A stretch of 64,000 nucleotides of DNA from Phaeophleospora eucalypticola (lineage: Eukaryota; Ascomycota; Dothideomycetes; Mycosphaerellales; Mycosphaerellaceae), in NCBI GenBank assembly GCA_022814565.1, contig JAKLNG010000005.1, forward strand, positions 1,426,001 through 1,490,000. The letters are read 5' to 3'. The translations under genes were made by a program, and so were the position numbers. Positions 44,832-54,463 of this stretch are shown here, one piece after another (the first letter of the stretch is position 1; each line of letters starts with the position of its first letter). The notes under the pieces are model-generated. The model was not told the DNA's origin and ran no database searches. It saw nothing but the letters and a program-made list of their open reading frames with translations.

Positions 44832-46350
44832 GGAGGGTTTCCGACGCTCGTTGTGTAGGTGGATGTGAGCGTTTGATCGTTGAGGTTGTGAGGTTGAAGT
44901 GGAAAGACAGCAAGTGGTCGCAGTCGAAGAGCTATACAAACGGCGAAGTGAGCTTTCGAAACCGAGACGCGCTAGTACTTCACGCCGACTAATACAAACG
45001 GTGCTTTGCATGTGAAAAGCGACAAGTGAGGTGAGGAAGGAGCAACTCACCCCCAGGCTTCCAACAAACGACGACGACGCGCGAAATAGCTGGACTCAAC
45101 AAAATCCTTTACCAGTGAATGGGAATGATGTCCAAGGTGCAGCGACAGACTCATAAGGTCAGTGGAGTATAGAGAACAGGAGTGAAGGGTAGAAAGAACG
45201 AGAAGCAGCTCTTTTATGCTGTGGTGATCCAGGATATTGAATGCTTACCGACTTGAGAGACGTGAAATTCCATACTAGCACACAATCGATTTAACGCTTC
45301 ACTTTTCGTATCTAGGACGACGGCCACAACGTTCGACGCCAAGACCGTGATGAGAAGAGGTGAGAACGCGGCCCTAATAGCCAGGGGCGACGTGAAGGAG
45401 CGTCGAGTCTAGGTAGATGAGCTAATAGCGGCTGTGCGGCATTTGTGCAGAAAGATGGAACACACGTCCATATCCGTGAAGACTGGCGTCCACATCGCTT
45501 TACGGTCGATCGTCAACTTTTGGTGTGAAGTGCAGTGCAAACGTAAGAGCTGGTCGTGAAGTCTCGTCAGGCTACCGTCAGACGCAAAAGAAGTGGCAAG
45601 CGAGGTCTCACCACCTCGATTGAGCAAGCATGCAGGGATGAGAGTCGCGTCGAACGCGTTGCGTCTTGGGAAGCTCCGTAGCCTACGACCGTGATCAGTT
45701 GAACATTGTCTGCAACATACGGTTATTGAAGTACATCGCCGCTGGCGTGAAGTGGACGCTGTTCCTTGGTCGCTCCAGGATCACGGGAATTATCATGGTT
45801 TCGATGCATGTGTGGACATCTTCCAGCTTCGAGTCAGAGTCCCTTCGAATGCAAGTCGTTCAAGACTCTCGGCTCCGATCTTGCTTCGCAGTCACAGGTT
45901 TGGAGATCTGCTGGTGTGGTGAGAAAGGAGTATCTTGATTCCTGTAGAGGCGGCCATGCTGGCTATGGATGGCGGCACGCGTGATCCAAGTCTCTGTTCT
46001 GGCAACACCGGCACGATGGTACTGCTTCTTCGTGTTCGCGAGATATTGGAATCGAAAGGTCCCATATAGGAAGATACCTCTAGTTGCCGGTGAACAGAGG
46101 GTCGGGCATTTTCGTGTGAGATGATCCGAGCGTCGGATCTTCGCTACACCTGCCATTTGTGGCTTGTTTTGACTTGTCAACACTGACGCGCTTTCTCGAC
46201 TTCACGAACCCGCGACTTCATCCCACCGACCTCGATTCGTACTTTCCACCATGTGCTGCCCTTTCGCCTGAACAGCCTGCCGCGATCGTAATACTACGAA
46301 GCAGTATTGGGCTGCTTTAAAGCCGCATATCATACATAGCAGCGCACGAC
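44832..46350. other. Intergenic / promoter region between divergent dynamin and spindle-pole genes
   Basis: About 1.5 kb without a convincing gene. The first 200 bases may be dynamin 5' leader, since the frame stays open. Short ORFs around 45666-46183 lack domains and look like chance. Confidence 0.5.
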
Positions 46351-49317
46351 ATGGCCGCCGCGTCCCGATCGCGTATGGTCAGCGAGCTCTCAAGAAGCAG
46401 AAACACTTCGCCCGTCGACGACAACGTCTTTACTACAGCAACAAGCTTTCACGACATCATACACTCCACGCCGCAGCGCAATATGGATCACTCCGTTACC
46501 CAGGAAGGACTTCCGCTCCACTACGACCAGTACCCCGAACCCTCCGACTACGGAAGCGAAGGTAGCGCAGATATGTCGATAGAAATTGGAAGAGGCGTCA
46601 AGAGAGGAGCACACCAAAATCAAGAAGACATGTCATCCGATGCCATCTTCAGCTTCGGCAATGACAACAGTCAGTACGAGATCACAGGCACCCCTCCAGT
46701 TCGAGCCCGCCCAAATCAACAACGCAAGCCTGAGAGCCAACTGCGCAAAGAGGCTTCCGTCCGACGAGCAACCGAGTCAGCCAAGACGAGCGACGCGCTC
46801 AAGAGAAACGCAAATCAAGCAAAGCAACGAGCTGTATCCGACAACTCGCCAAGAGCTCGCGTCGATGACGATACAGAAAACTTCATGCAGCCAACAGCTA
46901 CCTTCAAGGTGAAGAGCTCGCGCTTCTCCAGTGCGCAGCATGTGTCGGCCAGCTACGGCGGTATGCCTACCAAATACACTGCAGACGGCGGTCTTCAATT
47001 CTCACAGCAAGCCCACGGTCGGCATGCGGCAGCGAGTGCTAACGGCCAGTCAACAACTCACTCTGCCGGCCAGTCGTTTTTGCTGCCTGAGCTCCCTAAC
47101 ATCACCGAGCTTGTTTCTGGCGCCCGTCCAGATGGCACACCAGTGCTTAAGCGAGGGCCTGCTTCGCGGTCACGCTTTGCGCCCAGCAACAACAGATCGT
47201 TGACACAGAGACACCTGCCTGTCAATGGCGTGCCGATTCCGGAGGATGAAAAGGCAATCGTGGCGTCCTTGAACATGCTGCATGATAGAGTCGCGCAGCT
47301 AGAGATGGACAAGAGCGAGGCTCAGAAGCGCATTGAGGAATACGAAGTAGTGATCATCGATCTACGAAGTCAGCTTGAGGTAGCCTCTAGGCGTCCAGAC
47401 AGTGCACTCGGCTCGGACGAGGATGCAGAGGAACCGAGAAGCGCGAAGGAAGAGAGAGCAAGACTGCAAGCGAAGGTGAAGGCTTTGCAAGAGCGACTGG
47501 ACCGATCCGAGCGTAAAGTCAGCATTTCAGAGATCGCTGTCACTCGAGTGACGAGGGAGCGTGACGCCATGCTCTCTCAGATCGGCAATGCCTACTACCA
47601 GAATGAGGAACTTGTGAAGGAGAATGAAAGCATACGAGAGGAGCAAGACATCCTTCAGACGGAGAACGAAAACCTCAAGAACGAATTGCAAGGTCTCAAA
47701 CGCCAGAATGCAAGGTTGCACGCAAAGTTGTCGCTTGAAAAGGCACCACAAGAGGTCGAGCCGATGCATTCTGGAAGACAGCGATCTACCTCAGAAACAG
47801 ATGGCGTCGCGGCTTCACGCTCAGCTCGTGCAAGTGGTGAAGATACTGGTCGTAGTCAAGGCCGCAAGAAGTCAGGACTTGGCAGTCATACTAAGGATGG
47901 CTGGCCACTCTCTGCTTTTGGCGAGGAGGGTCATTCGCGACGACGCAACCAACTAGACTCCGCTCTGGTCCGCGACCTTGCATCCCGAATCGAGCACGAA
48001 GTCCAGAAATACCGGGACGAGGCCGCTCCAAGAGCGCGAGGGACGAAAGCCGACGGTGCATCTACGAGCACTCGACAACGATCAAAGTCACGCTCACGCC
48101 AGGCGACAGCCAAGGGAGGACTTTTCATCCCTAAGAGGCCTGCCTCTGCGCCAGGAGAAGTCGAGGAGTGGGATGCAATTACCGACCTTGATCTGACACG
48201 AAAATCTCGACGCTCTCATGCCAGAAGCCAGGTCCTCGAAGACAACGATTCTGATAAGACCGAACTCAGTGACATGGACGATGATGCAGTTGCGAACTTG
48301 CGTAGAAAGATAGAGGAAGAGCGGCGGGCGGCTCGTCTTCGTAAGCAGAAGGGTGTTGATGAAGCTGATGAGACCACGCGCTCAGCTACACGCCAAAGCG
48401 TTCCTCGCAAGTCTTCACTGAAGGACCTGACATCGCGTACACACGAGGGGACTGGCCGAATCAGTCTTCATGGCACCACAATCGACGATCTCATCAAGGG
48501 ACAAAAGACGGTGCGAGTCCAGTCACCGCACTCGTCCCATGACATGATCGAGCCCGAGGTGCAGCAGGACGATGGGCAAGATGTCTCAATCTTGAGCAAC
48601 ACCAGCCGCCGTCGAAGTCGAGCAGCAAGCGCTGAGGGCATGACGTCCGCCTTCATTATCCCAGACATCACCATGAATGCAGCTTCACCAACGCTGAACC
48701 ACCTCGCGAAGGCATGCATTTCACACAACGTCGAGAGTTGCACCGCTTGTCCACAGACTGGCAAGTCTGTGCAGATCCCAACGCCTGTGCCCGTAACGGA
48801 CCGCGCGGAGGTGGTCGACGCGACAGACGCTACCATTCGACCATCTCAGTCGCCGGCACTTGCACTTGCCACGGTCATCAAGAACCTCGAGGACGAAATA
48901 AAGCATCTCAAGATTCAGCGCGAAGGCCAGAACCGTCTCTACAACCAGCACGATCCAGCGCTGTCCAAGCGCAAGCGAGAGCGAGTCAAGGCTAACATTG
49001 ACAAGCTCACCGCCGAGGTCGAGAAGCGCAGCGACCAGGTGTACGCTCTGTACGATGTGCTCGAAGGGCAGAAGCAAGCAGCCCAGACGGCCAAGGAGAG
49101 AGGCGAAGAGGTGAAGGAGATGGATGACCAGGAGGTTGAGGAGACGCTCAACAGCATTGGTATCGATCCGGCCGAGCTATCTGGACGTGTTGGTAGGAGG
49201 GCGCCGGAGGGACTGGATGGCATCGAGGACGTCAGTGACGAGAGCGAGTTGCCGTGGGAGGGACTCAGCGATGTGGAGAGCGAGGCGAATGTGCGGGACT
49301 TTGCGCACATGAAGTAG
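46351..49317 (+). CDS. Spindle pole body protein with Cep57-type microtubule-binding domain (Ppc89-like)
   Basis: Probably a structural component of the spindle pole body / microtubule-organising centre. A single exon of 988 residues. The N-terminal 300 residues are Ser/Gln-rich and disordered. A long coiled coil runs from about 300 to 475 (MLHDRVAQLEMDKSEAQKRI and following heptads). A basic Arg/Ser-rich linker contains a TAFIIPDITMNA-type motif near 765-780 and a small CxxC-containing segment (CISHNVESCTACP) near 790. The C-terminal helical domain (about 837-910, LATVIKNLEDEIKHL to YDVLEGQK) resembles the Cep57 microtubule-binding domain found in fission yeast Ppc89 and its relatives. The acidic tail ends PWEGLSDVE. 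Assignment to Ppc89 itself is inference from this architecture. Confidence 0.82.
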   Translation: MAAASRSRMVSELSRSRNTSPVDDNVFTTATSFHDIIHSTPQRNMDHSVTQEGLPLHYDQYPEPSDYGSEGSADMSIEIGRGVKRGAHQNQEDMSSDAIFSFGNDNSQYEITGTPPVRARPNQQRKPESQLRKEASVRRATESAKTSDALKRNANQAKQRAVSDNSPRARVDDDTENFMQPTATFKVKSSRFSSAQHVSASYGGMPTKYTADGGLQFSQQAHGRHAAASANGQSTTHSAGQSFLLPELPNITELVSGARPDGTPVLKRGPASRSRFAPSNNRSLTQRHLPVNGVPIPEDEKAIVASLNMLHDRVAQLEMDKSEAQKRIEEYEVVIIDLRSQLEVASRRPDSALGSDEDAEEPRSAKEERARLQAKVKALQERLDRSERKVSISEIAVTRVTRERDAMLSQIGNAYYQNEELVKENESIREEQDILQTENENLKNELQGLKRQNARLHAKLSLEKAPQEVEPMHSGRQRSTSETDGVAASRSARASGEDTGRSQGRKKSGLGSHTKDGWPLSAFGEEGHSRRRNQLDSALVRDLASRIEHEVQKYRDEAAPRARGTKADGASTSTRQRSKSRSRQATAKGGLFIPKRPASAPGEVEEWDAITDLDLTRKSRRSHARSQVLEDNDSDKTELSDMDDDAVANLRRKIEEERRAARLRKQKGVDEADETTRSATRQSVPRKSSLKDLTSRTHEGTGRISLHGTTIDDLIKGQKTVRVQSPHSSHDMIEPEVQQDDGQDVSILSNTSRRRSRAASAEGMTSAFIIPDITMNAASPTLNHLAKACISHNVESCTACPQTGKSVQIPTPVPVTDRAEVVDATDATIRPSQSPALALATVIKNLEDEIKHLKIQREGQNRLYNQHDPALSKRKRERVKANIDKLTAEVEKRSDQVYALYDVLEGQKQAAQTAKERGEEVKEMDDQEVEETLNSIGIDPAELSGRVGRRAPEGLDGIEDVSDESELPWEGLSDVESEANVRDFAHMK

Positions 49318-51363
49318 GATGATGGGGCATGCGAAGGATGAGGATGTTTTGTTGCGAGCACTGTCATGGCGTGGAGTTGTCGGTCTTTCACTTGGCGTGG
49401 TATTGGGTACTGTTCGATCGCTCTCTTTGATGGCAGTGGTGCTGAGATTCAGCTGAGTCTCCGGAGATCTTCCTCAAGCTGCTTGGACTCCTAGCTGCAA
49501 TGATCCATGTGGGCTTCGCGGCGGGTGAGTTGGCAGCTCGAGGTGGCCGGATCGGTACTCGCTCTGTTGGCAATACCACTGTGCGTGGTAGGAGCAAAAT
49601 TCAAACGAGCATATTTTCACTAGTTGTTCCTCGGCTTCACGCTGGCATGACGTGAGTTGCAGACTCGTCGATCCCTTGATTCTTTCACAGCGACAGAGGT
49701 CAGCTGCGATTAAGCGACGACTGTCCTTTGGTGCCGCCAGACATGTCATGATAAGGTTTGAAGCAATAAAAGAGCCCGAATCGTCTGAACGGACCGTAAC
49801 CATCTCGCACAACGGTATGCAGTGTCATGGGAATGGAGCCTTAGCCTCAGCACAATATCATGTCTGTCCAAGCGTGTTTACCGCATGTGGTTTGCCGTAC
49901 ATCTGCACAACGCTAGATTCATCACAGCTGTCCCATGAGCCAGGTCGCTTTGTGCTGTCATGATCGTGTCGGACGCACAACCGGAGAATTCTGTACATAT
50001 CGCTGTTTACCAGGATGGAGGCGTGGTGATCCCGGACACGATGACGGATGCGTCAAGACAGCAAATACGGTGCATCATCATCGGTAGGGTAGCAAGTTGG
50101 GCTCTCAGATTTGATCCTTTGGAGCTGGACCGAGGCTGAGTGTATTGAGACCGCTAGGAACAGGTGTTCTACGGCAAAATCGCTGCCGCCACCTGTGAGG
50201 GGAGCAGAAGAAGGAAAGAGCGTGTGGAAGTCGAGGTGCAGAAGTGTGTCCGGAAGAGAACATTGAACCGCGTGCGATTGATGGCCCCGTCGGCGTCCAC
50301 GTGGCAAAGCGTCCCCCTAGTGGCGCGGAGATGCTCTGGCAGCGGCGTGATTCGGCGAGGGCGATTTAATCTTCACGTAGTGCGGAAGTCAAGATGGTGA
50401 TCCTTGCGTGCACATGGTCTCACCTGGTCCGATGTGTGCTTGCTTGTGCGCGCGTGAAACCGGTCGATTGGGTTGGGCAACGACGGCGAGAGGGAGAGGG
50501 AGGCCTGGGAGGGATGAGTTGGCAGCGCTCCAGGCACCGAGCACCTCACGCTGGATTCCCCAATATCATAACACTATTCGAGTTGATATTGTCAATACAA
50601 TCCGTCGGTGACCATTACTCGCCTCGGCGGAGGAGTTGGTGAATTGCTGGCTCGTGTGACTAAAACAGCGCAGCGATCGACGTGCGGGATACTACGTACT
50701 GCTAGAAGCACAACTGCCTTACTAGAAGAGGTGCTCCTACTGCGACTGACCACCGACATTACAACCAACACCTCCCTCCCGGCACTCAACATTCTGCTCT
50801 CTCTCTCGACCACGCCGGCTTTGTCACTGCTCTTGTCCACGCCATCCGCCATTCTGGTCGTCTGGGTGACTCTGTGGAAGAGCTGTGTAACTGATCACTG
50901 CACCCGTGCCTCGTTTCAGACGGCAAGTGAGACAGGCCTCGACGGAGGGATAACTCGCGCTGCCGCCGCTGCAACTGCTGCCTTCTTCTTCTTCTCTCCC
51001 CGACCCTGTCTCCCGACTCGACTGCTTAAAACCCACTCGACACTCGCTGTATTGCCGCCTGGACTGCATCGGCATCGACACTGCCATTGCGCGTTCTGGA
51101 CTCCTGAGGTGCGTCGGGCGAGCCACGTTTGCGGCCATGGCTGCCACATGGCGCTCCACTGCAACAAAGCTTGGGTCGCTGACAACCTCCCGCGTGCAGC
51201 ATTGCAGGAAACACCACGCGAACCCACGAGCACCACTCGCGCCCCATCCACTCGCCATCCTAATAATACTCCCAAGCTGCAGCTATGGTATGTGTTCCCG
51301 TCCTGCTGTCTACCTCACCCGACCGGCAATCACACTGCCAGGCATCACATCCCTCACATCGCA
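49318..51363. other. 2 kb intergenic region
   Basis: No recognisable gene on either strand. The part nearest 51363 is pyrimidine-rich and probably contains the promoter and leader of the small gene that follows. Its reading frame is open upstream to 50608, but that extension has Cys/His-rich, low-quality composition and is not likely coding. Confidence 0.5.
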
Positions 51364-51870
51364 ATGCATCTACTGACCATGTTCGGCCTGTTTGAGCAGT
51401 CTCGCAACGACGCCCGCTTCAGCACCTACTCCGGTGCTCCCTCTCTCCAGCCCTCCATCGCTCCCACGCTCGACACCACCTCCAACCGCTCCTCAACACA
51501 GCGCTACAGCTCCCGCTTCTCTGAACAGAACTTCCTCGCTCCCAAGACCATCCCCGAGAATGGCCGCTCCATCTACGGCGCCTCCGACCCCGCCGCTGCT
51601 GGCAGCACCACAACTCTCTCCTCCACAGACCCCAAGACCGCCGACCTGAAAGCCTTTGCCAAAGTCTACGACCGCATGAGCGACGCGCGAGCCGACAAGC
51701 AGCGATTCGTCATGAGCAGCAACAAGACTGAGGAGGTCAGCAAGATCGCCCTGGGCGCCAAAGTCGAGCGTGCTCTGTCACGGAGAATGGTCGGTCAAGA
51801 CGCCGTCTTCACCCCTAAGAGCTCCAAGCCACTTGACGAGAAGAGAGCGCTGGAAGTGGAGGCCAACTAG
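51364..51870 (+). CDS. Small uncharacterised Ser/Thr-rich protein
   Basis: 168 residues from the ATG at 51364, or 163 from the ATG at 51379 (MFGLFEQ), which I find slightly more likely. I do not recognise the family. The N-terminal half is rich in Ser, Thr and Tyr (repeated RSSTQRYSSRF-like segments). The C-terminal half is predicted helical and charged (LKAFAKVYDRMSDARADKQRF and KTEEVSKIALGAKVERALSRR). There is no signal peptide, membrane segment or cysteine. Third-position codon bias toward C/G in this part, compared with the upstream extension of the same frame, supports real coding. Confidence 0.6.
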   Translation: MHLLTMFGLFEQSRNDARFSTYSGAPSLQPSIAPTLDTTSNRSSTQRYSSRFSEQNFLAPKTIPENGRSIYGASDPAAAGSTTTLSSTDPKTADLKAFAKVYDRMSDARADKQRFVMSSNKTEEVSKIALGAKVERALSRRMVGQDAVFTPKSSKPLDEKRALEVEAN

Positions 51871-52491
51871 GAACAGACCCCTGCCTTTCGATAGCAGCAC
51901 CAGCATCCACAGCAACGTGCTTGGAGTTTACCTACCCTCGCCGTGCCGACACATCTCAAGGCGATTACTGTCACAAGGCGGCAGGCAAGTGTTCCGAGAT
52001 AGAGAATCTCTGAATACGACGGGCAAGAGGCCATGATGATGGCAAGCCTGCGACTCTGATCGCTGCCTACTGTTTTAATGGGAAAGAAAGGAATGGGACT
52101 GGGAGGAAAAGCGGCGTGATGCTTGAGTCTCACGGCCGCTGGCGTTCATTCGGCGGACTGCTTTTCTTTGTTTTTGCTTTGATCTTGATCTCTGCCATCT
52201 CTTTGGGCTTCGGCGTGGACTGCCTCTGACGACTACTGCATCTGCAATACCCTATGTTTGAAATCTGTATTCCTAGAATCCCAAAAAGCAGAGCAAGTCC
52301 TCTTATCGGGAAGACAGAACGGAGTTGCTAGTATGGAAAGCGTTCTTTTGAGAATCACACTCTGCGTTGTCGGTTTCTTCTACATTCCTCGGTACGTGAT
52401 TATTGTGTTGTATCCTCCTCACCCAGCGCGGAACTACGTCCGTGCGCTTACCCTCTGCAGCCCTCTCTCCATCCAAGCGCACGAGACATGG
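51871..52491. other. Intergenic region before the SET-domain gene
   Basis: Contains the 3' UTR of the small protein gene and the promoter of the SET gene. A GTACGT...CTGCAG pair (about 52392-52460) could be a 5' UTR intron. Confidence 0.45.
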
Positions 52492-53577
52492 ATGATGCTC
52501 GTTGAAGCGATGAATGGAACAGCTCCCGTTTCCCATCTCTTCGAAGTGCGAGACATCCCCAATGCCGGCCGAGGCGTCATAGCCACCGCCCCCATCCCCG
52601 CCGGGACCGTCGTGCTCGAGAGTGGACCGCCCGCTTTCCACGTCCTCTTCAAGACGTACAGTAAAGAAACCTGCGCGTACTGCTTCCTCTGGGATCGCGG
52701 ACGGACGCTGCGCGTGCGCGATTCGGATGTGGGTAAAGTCTTTTGCTCGGAAGCGTGTCAGGAGCGATGGCGGGAAGAGCACGGCGCGGTGGGGTTGGAG
52801 GCGTGGAGGTGCTTGACGCTATTTGTTCGCGCGAAGGGAAAGGGTGCAAGAGAGGATGAGATCATGGGCGATGGCGCGAGGCCTGTGCCAGAAGAGATTG
52901 AAGGTGCGTGGAAAGAGGCAGAGAAGCAGGCGCGGATACTGCAGGCGCATAGGGCGGATGCCAGGACGACGAGCAAAGCGGAGAGGAAGTTGTTGCAGGG
53001 GATTGTGAGGGAAATGAGCGAGTCGATCGACTCGGATATGCTCTGCTACTTCCTCTGCGGCATCCTCTCGCATCGCTCGCGACCAGCGTTATGGAAAGAA
53101 GAGGTCCTCGCGCTGGCGATGGATCCGCAGCCGTACAAGACTCGCAAAGACCTCGAAGTCGCCTGCACGAGTTATCTGCAGCTCAGCACCATCATCCCTC
53201 CCTCCTCTCCTCTCGCAGAAGAAGACGGCCTGGTCATCAGCCCGGAAATCTGTCGCACCATGCTACAAGCAGACAATCACAACGCTTTTGGCATCCGCGG
53301 CGGAGGAGAGGACAGTGAGGAGTACATGGGCTACGGCGTCTACCCGTGCGCGAGCTATTTCAATCACTCGTGTGCACCGAATATTGGCAAGCGTAGGGAG
53401 TGTAGGTCGTGGGTTTTCAGTGCTATGAGAGAGATTGCGCCTGGCGAGGAGTGCTGTATCACTTATCTGGGTGGTGATGAGAAGGGACTGGATGTGCTGG
53501 AGCGACGGAAGAGGCTTGAGGGTGCTTGGGGTTTTCCATGTGCGTGTGAACGGTGTAGAAATGAGAGTGGATCGTAA
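52492..53577 (+). CDS. SET-domain protein, SMYD/Set6-like methyltransferase
   Basis: Likely protein lysine methyltransferase. 361 residues from the ATG at 52492 (or six codons later at 52510); the frame is open upstream to 52258, but homology begins at LFEVRDIPNAGRGV. The SET domain is split, as in SMYD proteins: the N-terminal part (about 12-55, GRGVIATAPIPAG), an MYND-like insertion with CAYC and FCSEACQ (about 62-90) that lacks a full set of zinc ligands, a helical insertion, then the catalytic core with YFNHSCAPN (Asn291 region) and GEECCITYLG. A post-SET CACERC cysteine cluster lies near 349-354. The key NHSC and the terminal Tyr are present, so the enzyme is probably active. The substrate is unknown. 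Confidence 0.86.
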   Translation: MMLVEAMNGTAPVSHLFEVRDIPNAGRGVIATAPIPAGTVVLESGPPAFHVLFKTYSKETCAYCFLWDRGRTLRVRDSDVGKVFCSEACQERWREEHGAVGLEAWRCLTLFVRAKGKGAREDEIMGDGARPVPEEIEGAWKEAEKQARILQAHRADARTTSKAERKLLQGIVREMSESIDSDMLCYFLCGILSHRSRPALWKEEVLALAMDPQPYKTRKDLEVACTSYLQLSTIIPPSSPLAEEDGLVISPEICRTMLQADNHNAFGIRGGGEDSEEYMGYGVYPCASYFNHSCAPNIGKRRECRSWVFSAMREIAPGEECCITYLGGDEKGLDVLERRKRLEGAWGFPCACERCRNESGS

Positions 53578-54463
53578 GTGGCATTTTTCAACGCTTTCGC
53601 TTGGTGTTCTCTCTTTCTCCCGTCCTTCCTTGGTTCTGTATGCATCAACTCAGCTCTCGCATGGCTTCTGGAGTGATTGAGTCATAGATTGCAAGCTATA
53701 TAAATTATTTGACCTCAGCTACTGACCAATCATCGCCACGAGAGCTCCGAAAAGTTCTCAGGTTTCCCACGTGGCACAATTGTACGTGACTGTTGCCTCT
53801 AGACGGTCGAGGTCTCATGCTAACAGTCCCTCCAGGGTCAGCGCGTGAGACTTTTAAGCCTTTCATGGCAGAAATCTCAAGGTTGGGAGTTGTATGTCTT
53901 CCTCTACACGGTCCGTTAAGCCTTAAACTAATGTAAGGTGCAGCGAGCCTCCCCGTGGGAGTTAAAGTGGTTCAATTCCATCAATTCCATGATCTTTTTA
54001 ATTTTTTTTCTTAATTTTTGGGTCAAGCGATAGGATAGAGATTTTGTGATATAACATGAATTTCTGTGCAAAGTGATTTCGTCATTGCAGGACGACGCAT
54101 TCTACCTACGAACTATTTCGCGAATGGAGAGCTCTCTTTGCTCGGTTGCTCTGTGCCTGTGTCTGTCACATGCGCGCTAATTGTTCGTTGAAGATTGCAT
54201 GGTCGAACTTGCAGACCAAGGTGAAAGACTCAAGGCACCCGCGAAACGCAACGCACTGAAAAGAGCGGCATGTGACAGACGAGATCACCATGCAACATTT
54301 GCATTTAGCTCAGAGAGATGCCTGGAACAATGTGTTCGACGAGAAAATTGGTCGTCCAACGCTCTAGATGGTGGCTCGTGAAGTTCAATTCATGTACACA
54401 TTTCTGTCTACTATATTCAACCTTACAATCAAGCATTCACAAAGATCTATATCCATCTAAACA
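53578..54463. other. Intergenic region between convergent genes, containing an ncRNA candidate
   Basis: 886 bases between the stop codons of the SET gene and the glutaminase. No coding region is seen. The interval contains the structured Pol III-like element described separately. Confidence 0.6.
53697..54009 (+). ncRNA. Candidate RNA polymerase III non-coding RNA, unknown class
   Basis: A TATATAAA box (53697-53704) lies about 25-30 bases before a structured segment. Hairpins: GAGAGCT/AGTTCTC around loop CCGAAA (53740-53759), enclosed by GCCAC/GTGGC (53735-53739 and 53771-53775); a 9-pair stem with one G-U pair (53812-53820 with 53843-53851); CTCCC/GGGAG (53949-53961). An A-box-like TGGCACAATTG (53772-53782) and a consensus B box GGTTCAATTCC (53969-53979) are present. 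T runs at 53995-53999 and 54002-54009 would terminate Pol III. A short ATCAT/ATGAT pairing could close the ends. The predicted RNA is about 270 nt, starting near 53727. It does not match tRNA, 5S or U6, and I could not fit it to RNase P, MRP or SRP RNA. Confidence 0.45.

Noticed and set aside
50608..51363. Upstream extension of the small orphan gene to a 420-codon ORF
   Set aside because: The extension has repetitive Thr/Leu/His/Cys composition unlike the downstream part and contains probable promoter pyrimidine tracts.
53960..53990. A tRNA gene suggested by the B-box match
   Set aside because: The T arm does not form five good pairs, and no anticodon or D arm can be folded upstream at tRNA spacing. 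I kept the site as part of a longer Pol III candidate.
54013..54021. An Sm-site-like AATTTTTGG suggesting a spliceosomal snRNA
   Set aside because: None of the diagnostic U1, U2, U4 or U5 sequences precedes it, and it lies after the T-tract terminator; probably chance in a T-rich stretch.
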